In this document: piece after piece, positions 25,227 through 34,639 of the stretch
How the letters are laid out: each line of letters opens with the position of its first letter
Position numbering within the stretch: the first letter of the stretch is position 1
Source of the DNA: Methanovulcanius yangii
GTDB lineage: Archaea; Halobacteriota; Methanomicrobia; Methanomicrobiales; Methanomicrobiaceae
Assembly: GCF_018687785.1 (NCBI RefSeq)
Contig: NZ_LTBL01000001.1
Span: 1,975,780 to 2,039,779, forward strand
Length of the DNA stretch: 64,000 bases
Direction of reading: 5' to 3'
Program-made: the position numbers and the translations under genes
The notes under the pieces: generated by a model
Databases searched by the model: none
What the model was told of the DNA's origin: nothing
What the model saw: only the letters and a program-made list of their open reading frames with translations

Positions 25227-26620
25227 GTTATCCTCTCCGTGGATTCCTTCATTTCCTTGAGAATCTCTGTCTCAATGACATCTTCAAGTCGGTTGTATAT
25301 CCCATGTCTTCTTGATAAACCGGAGAGGTCATCTTCGATGATGAGTAGTTTATCGATGAGGTCGGGGGGGACCTCATGGGACGTACATATCGTTTGGAAG
25401 GTTTCAGCATGGACCCCTGCCTCCATTTTTAGGAGATGTTCGATATAGCGTTCGCCTGCTCCGCATTCTGTGAGAAGCGTGTGAATCTCTTCAATATCAT
25501 CTCCCTCATATATCCAGAGACGAATAATCGCCTCGACTTCTTCGGGAGAGATGAGGCTTACCCCAAATTCCTCAAACTTCTCCTTCAGGTTCCCGGACTG
25601 TGTTTGGAGAGCAATGACCCGACGGAATATTTCATGGCGGGTATCAAGGGTGAACGGACCATAGACTTTGTGGCCAAATCGGACGAGTCCTTCATATTCG
25701 TGGCCAAGGATATCGGCGTAGACTTTATGCTTTTTCTCGTCCTTTCTCCATTTTTCCCGGTATTGTTTATCGTCCCGGATGACAAACAGCCAGTCCCTCA
25801 ATTCCTTGAGTGGCAACAGCCATGTTTCTCCATCCTCAATATAGGCCATGATTGAGCGGTCCTTTGGGACAACCGTACAAACCCAGCATCCCATTCTTGA
25901 GGCGCCGCTTGCATCCTGCTTAGCATCAATAATGAATTGTACATCATCCTCATCCTTACTGTAGCATTTCATCAGGAATTCCTTGTCATCGCCCCACGGA
26001 GACGGGGTATTGATAAGATAATCCCATACTTCTCCGTCTGCCCAGTCGGTGATGGGGGCATAGATGAGGCCACCTTTGATGTCATTATGTTGAGAGAGTT
26101 TTGTTCCGGCAATATTGTATTTCTGAATCGTCCTGTCCCTGTTTTGACTTTCAGCTGTCCGGATACCGAGAAGAATGATGACTTCTCCGCTTTCCTTAAT
26201 TTTCTCGGTCACGAATTTGTTCATTGGGCGAATTTTGAGACGATCCGTACACCATCTGAACCATCTGTTTGGTGAGGGGTAGCCGCGACCAATGAGGTTG
26301 ACCCAGAATGAGTCCCCGAGTTGAGGGCGGATTATGACTGCCTGAATTGGCAGATCGTCAATTTCTGCCTGTTCATTGATCATTGTGCAGATATCCTTGC
26401 GACGTTTATCTGCAATAGGGGTGTCAACAAGAGTGTCCGATGAGATGACCCAGATTTTTTTGAACCTTTTGTGTTTGGGAAGATCCCTTAGCATCTCATA
26501 TGCAAGCTGGGTGATAGCTGTGGAGTCCTTTCCTCCGGATAGCCCGATGATCCAGGGACGATCATCCTGAAGATAGATTTCTTCCATCTCTTCAAGGGCT
26601 GATTGTTTTTTCTCTCTCAT
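25223..26620 (-). CDS. dndC: DNA phosphorothioation sulfurtransferase DndC
   Basis: The 465-residue PP-loop ATPase of the PAPS-reductase superfamily has the P-loop IIGLSGGKDSTAITQLAYE near residues 24-42 and a long-range RTAESQNRDR motif. Cysteines in RWFRWCTDRLKI and GCWVCTVVP can carry the Fe-S cluster and activated sulfur. DndC transfers sulfur delivered by a cysteine desulfurase to DNA. No desulfurase (dndA/iscS) lies in this window, so a chromosomal IscS must serve. It begins the dndCDE unit and is separated from the upstream DUF262 gene by about 140 AT-rich bases that may contain its own promoter. Confidence 0.93.
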   Translation of the reverse strand: MREKKQSALEEMEEIYLQDDRPWIIGLSGGKDSTAITQLAYEMLRDLPKHKRFKKIWVISSDTLVDTPIADKRRKDICTMINEQAEIDDLPIQAVIIRPQLGDSFWVNLIGRGYPSPNRWFRWCTDRLKIRPMNKFVTEKIKESGEVIILLGIRTAESQNRDRTIQKYNIAGTKLSQHNDIKGGLIYAPITDWADGEVWDYLINTPSPWGDDKEFLMKCYSKDEDDVQFIIDAKQDASGASRMGCWVCTVVPKDRSIMAYIEDGETWLLPLKELRDWLFVIRDDKQYREKWRKDEKKHKVYADILGHEYEGLVRFGHKVYGPFTLDTRHEIFRRVIALQTQSGNLKEKFEEFGVSLISPEEVEAIIRLWIYEGDDIEEIHTLLTECGAGERYIEHLLKMEAGVHAETFQTICTSHEVPPDLIDKLLIIEDDLSGLSRRHGIYNRLEDVIETEILKEMKESTERIT

Positions 26621-26761
26621 TTAGTCACTCAAAGTTTGTTGTGTATTATTTGTGGTTTTCATCATATAGAAGCGTTCGGAAGTGTATGTTTGGGTTGATT
26701 TTTCAATTTATTGTAGATTTATATCTCTATTAACCAAGAAGAGTGAAAATAAAATATTTCT

Positions 26762-28564
26762 TTATATTTTATTAATTTCTAAAAGGGTGGCTACAATACT
26801 TTGTGTTCTTTCATTTATTTCATCTTGGCCCCACTTTTCTTTTGATAGAATTTCTTTATTGATCGAAAGAGCAGATGTTAATTTTGTCTTTTTCCCTTTT
26901 TCTCCAGCAAAACATTTTCGTCCTAAATTCGAATTGTAAGCTGTCAATGTCAAATTTCCAAATTTGTGCGTAATGTTATTACGAATTTCTACCGCCTCTT
27001 TATTTTCTTTGGCATCTAAATCAGAAATCCAACATTGGTCCAATTCTGTCCCGCCTTGTGGTAGTATATGCTCAACTGTCCAGTATGGCTTTCCTTTATC
27101 GTTTTTATCCCAAAAAGGTTTCAATTCTCTTAAATTTTCATTTTGATTTTCTTCTATTTGTATAAGTAAATATTTTGTAGCTTTAGGATTGGTTAAGTAA
27201 ATATCTCCTTCTATTGCAGTTTTAAATTCGTCTTCTGAAGCGAGTTTATTTTCTGAAGCCTTTTGAATCTCTTCTTTGATATTTTTGGATATGAGTGTTG
27301 CATTTAAGCACTTCTCAATAACATCCGTAAAGATGCTATCCAAATCTCTAACCTTTGGTTTATCGCAAATATGCCTACGTATAAAATAGATTTTTAAGAA
27401 ATCAATTACTTCTATTAATTCATCATCATTTATTTCCTTAATTTTAAGGAATAATAAGAGTGAATAAGAAGGTATTGCACTAATATGTGACAAATCATGT
27501 AATTTTTTGGTACATATATCAATATTTTCAGGGAATTGTTCAACAGAAATTTGTGGGTTAATTAAAGTTGAATAAATATCAGCTTGTTCTTTTAAACCAT
27601 TCCATAATTTTTCCACATTAAAATTAATAATATCTTCATAAATCCCAATAATATTTGATTTTGTGGCTATTTTTGGTTTTTTGCTATCTTTGAATATTTT
27701 GGTTTCATAAGTATGTTTGTTAGCATAATAGAAATGTCTGAAATAATTTTCTTTATCTGTATTCGTTCCAAGGGTTTCAATATGTTGTCTCCATTCTTCT
27801 TCAATTTTATCGATATCCCCGTTATTTTCGTCCAATTTAGAGAATAACTTATTTTTTATTATGTCAACCACTGATAATGCTTGACCTCGGTTATTTAATG
27901 TTTCAAATATTAGATATGCATTTGAATCATTATCTGGAATAATTGCGACCGAGATTGAAGAAAAAATATTATCTGTAAGATTGATCAAGTCTTGCATTTT
28001 ATTATCATTTATTCTAGAATAATAATAATCAAAACATTTGTATATCTGTCTTCTCTGCATATTTTTGGGTTCTTCTTGGGAATAATCCTTAACCATGGAA
28101 TTGAATAGCAAGTATCGATATTCGGAATAATTATTTTTTATTAATGATAGATCGATTTTTGTATCATAATTCTTGCCATATTCGATAATTAAGGCTTTTT
28201 TTATCTGTTTTTTTGCAGCAAAATAATTTCCAAGTTCATCTTCTTCATCAGTTTCATCTTTATATGTAACATATAATTCTTGCATTTTTTTATGAATTGC
28301 TAGTAATAGAATGGTTATTGATGTTAATCGCTGTTGACCATCGATAATTTCATATTTTTCCTTTACAACTTCTGAATCATTCCCTTTTTTCAGAAGGACA
28401 ATTGTCCCTAAAAAATGTCCCTGATTATTTTTTAAGTCCTCAAAAAGGGCTTCCCATTTTTCTTTTTTCCAAACATAGTTCCTTTGATATTTTGGGACTG
28501 AAAATTTGAAATTATCCTCCACCAATAGCTGGTTGATTGTTTTATCTTTTGGAGTGACAGCCAT
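26762..28564 (-). CDS. DUF262-DUF1524 protein, SspE/GmrSD-like modification-dependent nuclease
   Basis: The 600-residue protein has an N-terminal DUF262 domain with VPKYQRNYVW (about 24-31) and the nucleotide-binding EIIDGQQRLTSI (about 75-86). A long helical middle leads to a C-terminal DUF1524 HNH-type domain with VEHILPQGG (about 496-504), FGNLTLT and YNSNLG. This layout is that of GmrSD and of SspE, which senses phosphorothioate DNA and nicks unmodified invaders. Placed between the Dnd genes and their restriction cassette, an SspE-like role is a strong inference. The gene is strikingly AT-rich compared with all its neighbours, a sign of separate transfer. Confidence 0.85.
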   Translation of the reverse strand: MAVTPKDKTINQLLVEDNFKFSVPKYQRNYVWKKEKWEALFEDLKNNQGHFLGTIVLLKKGNDSEVVKEKYEIIDGQQRLTSITILLLAIHKKMQELYVTYKDETDEEDELGNYFAAKKQIKKALIIEYGKNYDTKIDLSLIKNNYSEYRYLLFNSMVKDYSQEEPKNMQRRQIYKCFDYYYSRINDNKMQDLINLTDNIFSSISVAIIPDNDSNAYLIFETLNNRGQALSVVDIIKNKLFSKLDENNGDIDKIEEEWRQHIETLGTNTDKENYFRHFYYANKHTYETKIFKDSKKPKIATKSNIIGIYEDIINFNVEKLWNGLKEQADIYSTLINPQISVEQFPENIDICTKKLHDLSHISAIPSYSLLLFLKIKEINDDELIEVIDFLKIYFIRRHICDKPKVRDLDSIFTDVIEKCLNATLISKNIKEEIQKASENKLASEDEFKTAIEGDIYLTNPKATKYLLIQIEENQNENLRELKPFWDKNDKGKPYWTVEHILPQGGTELDQCWISDLDAKENKEAVEIRNNITHKFGNLTLTAYNSNLGRKCFAGEKGKKTKLTSALSINKEILSKEKWGQDEINERTQSIVATLLEINKI

Positions 28565-28664
28565 ATATTAAAGTTTGATTTTATGTGTAAAAATATTCCG
28601 AATTTATTTATATTTAAGTTATGTAAAATTAAAAAAATGGAATTATTATTATTTGTGGTCTCTA

Positions 28665-29105
28665 TTACAGGGCGCCCAAAATTTCTTTTAACTCTAATTC
28701 AAGCTGTTTAGGGTAATTCGGCCCATATCTTTCCATATGTGACTTAATGATCTCAATGCCTTCCTTGGCATACTCTTCTGCATCTTCATACACGCTTTTT
28801 TGATCATCAAGACAGAGGATATCTCCCGTTTCCTCGATTCCCGAAGCAACGATACACCATTTTTCTTCATTCGTCATAGCTTCTACAGAGACATTGGACC
28901 GTCGTTCATTCGGTTTAAAAATGCTTTTCGAGCCTCTGTTTTTTCCAATTGCATACGCAAATAAAAAGAGGTCTTTTTGCCTTTTTCCTTGGAAAATTGT
29001 CGATGAATTTTTACCCAACCATCCATTCTCCTTATTCTGATAATAATCAGCATGGTCTTTGCTATACGATGCATTACGGGGGACCTCAAATGTCTTAGTT
29101 GCCAT
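28665..29105 (-). CDS. Dnd-associated small protein (dnd system-associated protein 4-like)
   Basis: The 146-residue protein resembles the Dnd-associated family I recall as protein 4: an N-terminal charged part, the block QKDLFLFAYAIGKNRGSK, the NEEKWCIVASGIEETGDI strand-helix and a C-terminal helix EEYAKEGIEIIKSHM. No catalytic motif is evident. Its start overlaps the end of the upstream ATPase gene by 11 bases, so it belongs to the restriction cassette 28665-34520. The family match is from memory of the pattern, not from a search. Confidence 0.62.
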   Translation of the reverse strand: MATKTFEVPRNASYSKDHADYYQNKENGWLGKNSSTIFQGKRQKDLFLFAYAIGKNRGSKSIFKPNERRSNVSVEAMTNEEKWCIVASGIEETGDILCLDDQKSVYEDAEEYAKEGIEIIKSHMERYGPNYPKQLELELKEILGAL

Positions 29106-31083
29106 AGGATATCAACTCCGATTGGGTATTCTCTCCATCCTCAACAATTTTGTAATTGTTTGAAGGTAAGAGAAATGCGTTAAGATTATGCTCAACATGC
29201 TGGTCGTATTCAGTGGGCGTTACGAGGAGCATAAGTTGCGTTCCACGAAGGAATTTCGGAAGTTCATTCGTTATGTAATCTCTGTGCTCATCGTCAATTT
29301 TGCCGAGTGGGGTGTCAATAATTACCGGTGCCTGAAATCCGGAAATGGTCATCAGCGAACTCATGAATGAAAGACCAAGGATCATGTATTCTCCTGCGGA
29401 TAGATCGTTTATTGCATTATAGCCGTTCACATGTGAGATTCGAACCTGATAACTATCGTCGATATCAATATCTGAAAAAGCATTTTTCTTCCGAATCAGA
29501 GTCATGAAATTCTTCTTCGTATTCGTTTCGACCTGAGTACGGATTTTTCCCTTGATGATGGATTCCGTGTTGGATAGGATTTTTTTGGCATCCTGAACAA
29601 ATTTGAGTTTGATTTTTATTTTCTCAAATTCCTTTTCTTTTCTGGTTTCGGATTCCCATTCTTCCTTTAATTTTTCTTTCATTTCAAAAAGTCGTTTGAG
29701 TTCTTCCTGTAATCCGAGAACCTTTAGTCCATAATGCGAAATTGATGAGTTTAACTCCTTCAATCTTTGTTCTTTTAATTTTATTTCATCAATATTATAT
29801 CCTTCTATCTCTTCTCCTATCTGGATTTCTCTTCGTATTTTTTCCTCCCGTCTTTCCATCAACTTATCAATTTTCGCATTTTTTTCATCAATCATTTCCG
29901 GGAATTTTTTAATATCGTTAAGAATCGTAGTTAAGGCATATTTCCCTTCGACTCCCTTTTCCGCATATTCAGAATATTGGAGTGATTTTGCGTATTCAGT
30001 TAAATTTTGTCGCGTTTCTTCGTTCAATTGAGTCCCGCATATGCACTCGCCCTTCTCAAGTAACTCACCAATGAGATTTTCACGGATGGGTGGAGGGAGT
30101 ACTCCCCTTTCAACCTTGGATTGAATAATGTCGTAACTTGCTTCGATTGTATCTTTTAGATAAATGAATGGAGCTTTATCTACGAGAAACGCATTTCGAT
30201 CGGCAACATCTACTGCGATGTCATTATCCAAAGCAGATATATCTTTTTTTACAAGGTCTCTTTCCTGTGCGAGACGTGAAATATTTTTATGGCTATAATT
30301 TTGAAGATAATCATCAACAAGGATTTTTTCTCCCTCTAAATCGTCCTTTTTTTGTTCGAAGTCAATAATCCCCGTCTGACTTTTTGTAATATTATTTTCT
30401 ATGAGTTCAAGCCTCTTCTCTAACTCCTGAACTTTTGGATTGTTACTCCTTGCACTTTTCCGCAGTTTCTTTTCGGATAAATCCAGGCTTGCTGCAACAC
30501 GGTACAGAATATCCAGTTGAGATACCTGGTCTATCGCTGCTGCGATTTTTCGAGGAGAACTCACCTTAAAAAATTCTCTCAATTGCTCCCCATCAATAAA
30601 AAAGAAACTCCGAAGCGCTTCTGGGAGAATATTATTGATTAATACCTGTGCATCGGGTGTATCAATCACCTTATTCTGTCCATTTTCCTCATAGATTACC
30701 CGAATTTTATCGGTATATGATTTTTCCATAAAACCAAGGGCAGATTTTCCGATTTCACGAGAGCGTGTGATACTCCATGGTCTTCCATCTGCTGACAAGA
30801 GGATGGTAACTTCGGCTGCGACAGTCTGTCCAGGTCTTAATTCTTCAAGTGCCCGAGTATTGATTAATGGCATACTGTCGGGTGTGGCTTTGTCATTTTG
30901 CTTGTGAGCTTCTATGCCATAGAGACACCAGGTAATTGCATTCAAAAAATTCGACTTACCTGCACCATTGCGACCATGAACCAGGCAGACATTTTTATCC
31001 TGCTGATAGGTGAAATCGATTTTTTGAGTTCCATAGTACTGGCGATAATTGTTCAGTTCGATGGATTGAATGAAGGATTTCAA
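29095..31083 (-). CDS. SMC-like (DndD-like) ATPase of the phosphorothioation restriction cassette
   Basis: The 662-residue protein shares the DndD layout. IELNNYRQYYG is followed by Walker A VHGRNGAGKSNFLNAITWCLYG and FFFIDGEQLREFF, then two coiled-coil arms around a central KGECICGTQL (a half zinc hook with a C-x-C), and the C-terminal DLSAGEYMILGLSFMSSL signature with Walker B PVIIDTPLGKIDDEH. It is not a copy of dndD, since arm sequences differ. In archaea a Pbe cassette partners DndCDE for restriction and includes such an ATPase; I infer this is its equivalent. It abuts the 64-residue gene upstream. Confidence 0.82.
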   Translation of the reverse strand: MKSFIQSIELNNYRQYYGTQKIDFTYQQDKNVCLVHGRNGAGKSNFLNAITWCLYGIEAHKQNDKATPDSMPLINTRALEELRPGQTVAAEVTILLSADGRPWSITRSREIGKSALGFMEKSYTDKIRVIYEENGQNKVIDTPDAQVLINNILPEALRSFFFIDGEQLREFFKVSSPRKIAAAIDQVSQLDILYRVAASLDLSEKKLRKSARSNNPKVQELEKRLELIENNITKSQTGIIDFEQKKDDLEGEKILVDDYLQNYSHKNISRLAQERDLVKKDISALDNDIAVDVADRNAFLVDKAPFIYLKDTIEASYDIIQSKVERGVLPPPIRENLIGELLEKGECICGTQLNEETRQNLTEYAKSLQYSEYAEKGVEGKYALTTILNDIKKFPEMIDEKNAKIDKLMERREEKIRREIQIGEEIEGYNIDEIKLKEQRLKELNSSISHYGLKVLGLQEELKRLFEMKEKLKEEWESETRKEKEFEKIKIKLKFVQDAKKILSNTESIIKGKIRTQVETNTKKNFMTLIRKKNAFSDIDIDDSYQVRISHVNGYNAINDLSAGEYMILGLSFMSSLMTISGFQAPVIIDTPLGKIDDEHRDYITNELPKFLRGTQLMLLVTPTEYDQHVEHNLNAFLLPSNNYKIVEDGENTQSELISYGN

Positions 31084-31278
31084 CTATAGCACCTCCCTGT
31101 AAATTCGATCGATTATTGAGAGGTATTTCGCTTCAATATCAGCTGGTCGTGGATTTCTGTGGTACATATCAATTTCATACCGCATGGCCTCACGGATCAG
31201 CTTACGTATCTGCGGATCTGTACAATGCTCGTCAATCGTCTCAAGAATTAAGGAATTGATTTCATACTCTGTAACCAT
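31084..31278 (-). CDS. Small acidic helical protein of the Dnd restriction cassette
   Basis: The 64-residue protein is all-helical and charged: EYEINSLILETIDEH, DPQIRKLIREAMRYEID and the C-terminal ADIEAKYLSIIDRIYREVL. GGTGAT four bases before the ATG at 31278 decides this start over an in-frame GTG at 31287. It sits exactly between the helicase and the ATPase genes with no spacing on either side, so it is probably a subunit or adaptor of the complex. I do not recognise a family. Confidence 0.65.
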   Translation of the reverse strand: MVTEYEINSLILETIDEHCTDPQIRKLIREAMRYEIDMYHRNPRPADIEAKYLSIIDRIYREVL

Positions 31279-31287
31279 GTTAATCAC

Positions 31288-33381
31288 CTATATCAGACCG
31301 TATTTTTCCTCGATTTTATGAACCTCTCCACAAACCTCGGCGCAGTTGATTGCGTCAGTGGCAAAAATTCTGACTCTTTTCAATTCTTTTTCAACTAAAC
31401 CCCTCGCTGCATCCTCCGTGTAGTTTCCGGAGAACATGTTCGGCAAAACGGAGATGTCGTAGATAACAGCCATCTCCTTATCCGGTGCCCTCCGGAGTAC
31501 CCTCCCTCGGCGTTGTATGTACTCTTTCGGGTTCCCCGAACTCGAAAGAAGAATTGCATTCCGGGTGGAGGGGACATCCACTCCTTCATCCAGGCACCGG
31601 ATAGCAACAAGAACATTATAGACTCCCTTATCAAAATTTGAAAGTAGATATTCACGTTCTGTCATTCCATGATACTGCCTCTCCTTTTTCCTCGCATTCT
31701 CAGTGTTGGTAAATTTGTGCTGGATGATGGTACCCTGCTCTCGAATAATGTCCTGTGCGGTTTCGATTTGCTTTGGTGCGCAATATACAAGGGTATGAGA
31801 AATATCGCCTTCTTTTAAGAGATTGGTGAGAAGATCTCTGAATGCAGGATATTTGGTGGACGAATTGTTGACAATATCCTGCCTTTTTAAGAGGAATTTT
31901 TCCAGCTTTGCTATCTCGGAAGTAGTCCTCTTTTTTCTATTCATCAGAACTGCAATTTTCCCACTGAGCAGAAGATATTCATCCATGTCTTCCGTGCTCA
32001 GTTCAACAAAGATGGGATGATACTGATATGGTGCAAGGTAGCTTTTCCCTGTTTCCGGGTTGATCTCGGTAATTGCCCGTGAGAGATCAAAGGAGTAGAC
32101 AATCCCTCCAAAATAGGTCATCAACTCTTCCGTCCCTTCCTCATCGAGGTATCGTTCGGGTGTTGCACTGAGGCCGAGACGATATTGGTATATGTCCTGT
32201 AAGCCGGCCAATCTCTTTGATGAACCCATTCCATGAATTTCATCTCCGATGAGGAGGATGGGCACATTTGCCTCTTTCATGGTGGAAATGAATTTTTCAG
32301 ACGATATTGTGTCATGAGTAGTCATGACGATAAACTGGTTTTCTTTCCCCAGTTTTTGATTGAGGATTGCTCCCATGACCTGGTCGTTCCACTTGGTGTT
32401 GATGCTGCTTGCATGGTAAAGCGGTAAATGGACCTCCATTTCTTCCAACGTGTCTTCCCATTGGCGACAGAGATGGAGGTACGGGCAGGATATTATCGTG
32501 AGTAATTTCTTCTCCCTCTCAAGAACGTTTTTCAGGGCAGAGATGGCCGTGATCGTTTTTCCGGTACCTGTTGCCATTTCAAAGATCCCTCGACGGTCAT
32601 GGGACAACCATGAATCAATTGCCTCTAATTGATAGGAACGAAGACGGATTTTTGGGTCATCATCTGGAGGATAGGTTTTTTCGATGAGTTTTTCAAGTTC
32701 TTCAAAAGAGGAAGGCGCTAATCGGATGATCTCCTTTTTTACTGCCTCTGGAAACGGGATCACCCTTGTCCGCGGAGAGCGGTCATTCCATAATTCATCA
32801 AAGTCGTTGATATCACATTCATACAGTTCAGAGTTGTCTTCCCAGCTAAAAAATACCTTGAATTTCTCTGAATTGTATTTCCAGCCCATTGCGCTCTCGT
32901 TGTTGGAACCACTGAATGTCAGGGTATTGCCGGCATTATCCTCCACAATTCCGACTTTTTGGTGGAGAATCTCCTTCCCGTATTGTTCGGATTCAAGGTA
33001 TCCAATCTTTACATCAAGAATTTGATTTGCAACGAGCCAACCAAGTATGGCAGCATGGTTTTTTGCCATCTGGTCCGGATTGTTTTCGAGATCATCAAGC
33101 AAAATACGACTAATGATGTTTTCCGGTGATTTCAGCCCTTCTTGTATTGCTTTATAGTCATTTGGTATAAGCTGGACATTGAGGATGAATTGCATATTAC
33201 CGCCGTTTTTGATAAATGCAATCAGGCCTTTTCCTGCAACGCTGAAGGAAGAAGAGGAGAAATATCCCGTTATTCGTTTATAGGATACGGACTCCCTGAG
33301 GACATTGATATAGAAGTCCTCCAGTATGTTATCCTTTTCAGAATTGTACACATGTTTTAGAGTGATATCTGGGAGGGCCAT
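31288..33381 (-). CDS. PLD-like nuclease/SF2 helicase fusion of the Dnd restriction cassette
   Basis: The roughly 697-residue protein joins a phospholipase-D-like nuclease domain to an SF2 helicase. The first has LHQKVGIV and then FSGSNNES around residues 139-162, the H-x-K and downstream Asn/Ser of the family. The helicase has Walker A MATGTGKTITAISAL near 265, ILLIGDEIHGMG near 377, LGLSATPER, and CLDEGVDVPS with YIQRRGRVLRR near 620. It resembles helicase-type restriction proteins linked to Dnd loci and would cut DNA lacking phosphorothioates. It overlaps the upstream gene's stop region; ATG 33381 is preferred to GTG 33390. Confidence 0.85.
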   Translation of the reverse strand: MALPDITLKHVYNSEKDNILEDFYINVLRESVSYKRITGYFSSSSFSVAGKGLIAFIKNGGNMQFILNVQLIPNDYKAIQEGLKSPENIISRILLDDLENNPDQMAKNHAAILGWLVANQILDVKIGYLESEQYGKEILHQKVGIVEDNAGNTLTFSGSNNESAMGWKYNSEKFKVFFSWEDNSELYECDINDFDELWNDRSPRTRVIPFPEAVKKEIIRLAPSSFEELEKLIEKTYPPDDDPKIRLRSYQLEAIDSWLSHDRRGIFEMATGTGKTITAISALKNVLEREKKLLTIISCPYLHLCRQWEDTLEEMEVHLPLYHASSINTKWNDQVMGAILNQKLGKENQFIVMTTHDTISSEKFISTMKEANVPILLIGDEIHGMGSSKRLAGLQDIYQYRLGLSATPERYLDEEGTEELMTYFGGIVYSFDLSRAITEINPETGKSYLAPYQYHPIFVELSTEDMDEYLLLSGKIAVLMNRKKRTTSEIAKLEKFLLKRQDIVNNSSTKYPAFRDLLTNLLKEGDISHTLVYCAPKQIETAQDIIREQGTIIQHKFTNTENARKKERQYHGMTEREYLLSNFDKGVYNVLVAIRCLDEGVDVPSTRNAILLSSSGNPKEYIQRRGRVLRRAPDKEMAVIYDISVLPNMFSGNYTEDAARGLVEKELKRVRIFATDAINCAEVCGEVHKIEEKYGLI

Positions 33382-33386
33382 GAATA

Positions 33387-34520
33387 TCACTCTGCGTCAT
33401 TGAGGAGGGCATCGATTCTTGCACGAAGGAGTTCTTCTTCAAGTTCCTCTTCGAAATGGCTAATGGTACTCTGTCCTCTGCCAGCTATCTCATGATCATT
33501 CATTGATAATTTGATCAATCTCTCAATTTCATCATAGTCGCCGTATTTTTTCAAGAATGTCTTTATTTCGCCGACTTTGCAACTTTTTAGATTCGCCCCG
33601 TACACCTTTTTGATCATGTATGCAAGCAGGCCATAGAGTTCCCTTTTCTCTGATGCCAGTTTTGCAACTTTTTGCTGATATGTACCAGAATATTCCTCTA
33701 ATTGAAGATCCCTGAATTTCCAGAGCCCAACCTTGTGAAGAATGTCGCACGCGTGTTCCTGGATGATATAATAGGTGTCCTCATAAACCTCCTCAATGAG
33801 CTGCAATACATTTCCTTCGTATTCCCAATTATCCTCGAGCAGGTTTGGAGAGACGTGCTTTTTTATCTCCCGAAGGACATACAGCAGAATGAAGAGATCG
33901 TCCAGATAGCCAAATTCCTCGTTATCCGGCATGACATCCTCTTCCAGGATGTAATAGCCCAACGCTGAACTAATGAGAATTTTTGTATGCCAGTCGGTAT
34001 AGGGATCATTGAGAATTTTGCATGCTAAATTGTAGAATGCCGGGAAAAATGAGACCAATTTCTTATCCGGTCCGGAATAACCCTGAATTCTGTTGATGAG
34101 GTATTCTTCATACGAAAGTGTGTCGGATATCGATGGGTTAATTTTTGAAAATATCTCTTTTTTATTGACTTCTTTTTCAGAGTTAATTTGGGTATCGATG
34201 GGAATATTCGTAGTGTTCGATTTCTTTGGTATCGGAGTTTTTCCTTGTTTTACAAGGAAATAGTTACGCGTCGGTTTGAGTAATGCCCCTCTTCCATAGA
34301 CTTTTTTAACAAAAAATCCATCATGTGATAATTTGGTGAGGCATCCATGGATTTCATTTTTATCGATTTTTTTGTTGTAAGAGCTGGTATATGCCGATGA
34401 GATCCAGTTTACGAGAGCTGTTTCCCCGATTTCATCTTCCGGAAAGGTAAGGGAAGGGAAGAGGAACACCAGCTGTACCATATCGACATCCATATCCTGG
34501 GCTATATCATGAAGGACCAT
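33387..34520 (-). CDS. DUF1232-containing protein, first gene of the Dnd restriction cassette
   Basis: The 377-residue protein has an N-terminal region resembling a winged helix (MVLHDIAQDMDVDMVQ to about residue 95), then a polar linker. A DUF1232 segment follows at about 175-215, with DWHTKILISSALGYYILEED and DNEEFGYLDDLFILLYVLREI, whose Asp/Glu pattern is typical of that small domain. The C-terminal half is helical and charged. DUF1232 proteins accompany several archaeal defence loci, and here it leads five genes with no real gaps. A sensor or regulatory role is inferred. The promoter should lie in the AT-rich bases 34521-34640. Confidence 0.7.
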   Translation of the reverse strand: MVLHDIAQDMDVDMVQLVFLFPSLTFPEDEIGETALVNWISSAYTSSYNKKIDKNEIHGCLTKLSHDGFFVKKVYGRGALLKPTRNYFLVKQGKTPIPKKSNTTNIPIDTQINSEKEVNKKEIFSKINPSISDTLSYEEYLINRIQGYSGPDKKLVSFFPAFYNLACKILNDPYTDWHTKILISSALGYYILEEDVMPDNEEFGYLDDLFILLYVLREIKKHVSPNLLEDNWEYEGNVLQLIEEVYEDTYYIIQEHACDILHKVGLWKFRDLQLEEYSGTYQQKVAKLASEKRELYGLLAYMIKKVYGANLKSCKVGEIKTFLKKYGDYDEIERLIKLSMNDHEIAGRGQSTISHFEEELEEELLRARIDALLNDAE

Positions 34521-34639
34521 ATTCCACCAAAATTCGATTATTTGAGACTGCGGTTTAACTTAAAATAAATCTTTCTGTTTGAATATTTTTTATTGGATTA
34601 TGTCTCATTTAATTAAATTATCATCCGCAATAGGTCAAT

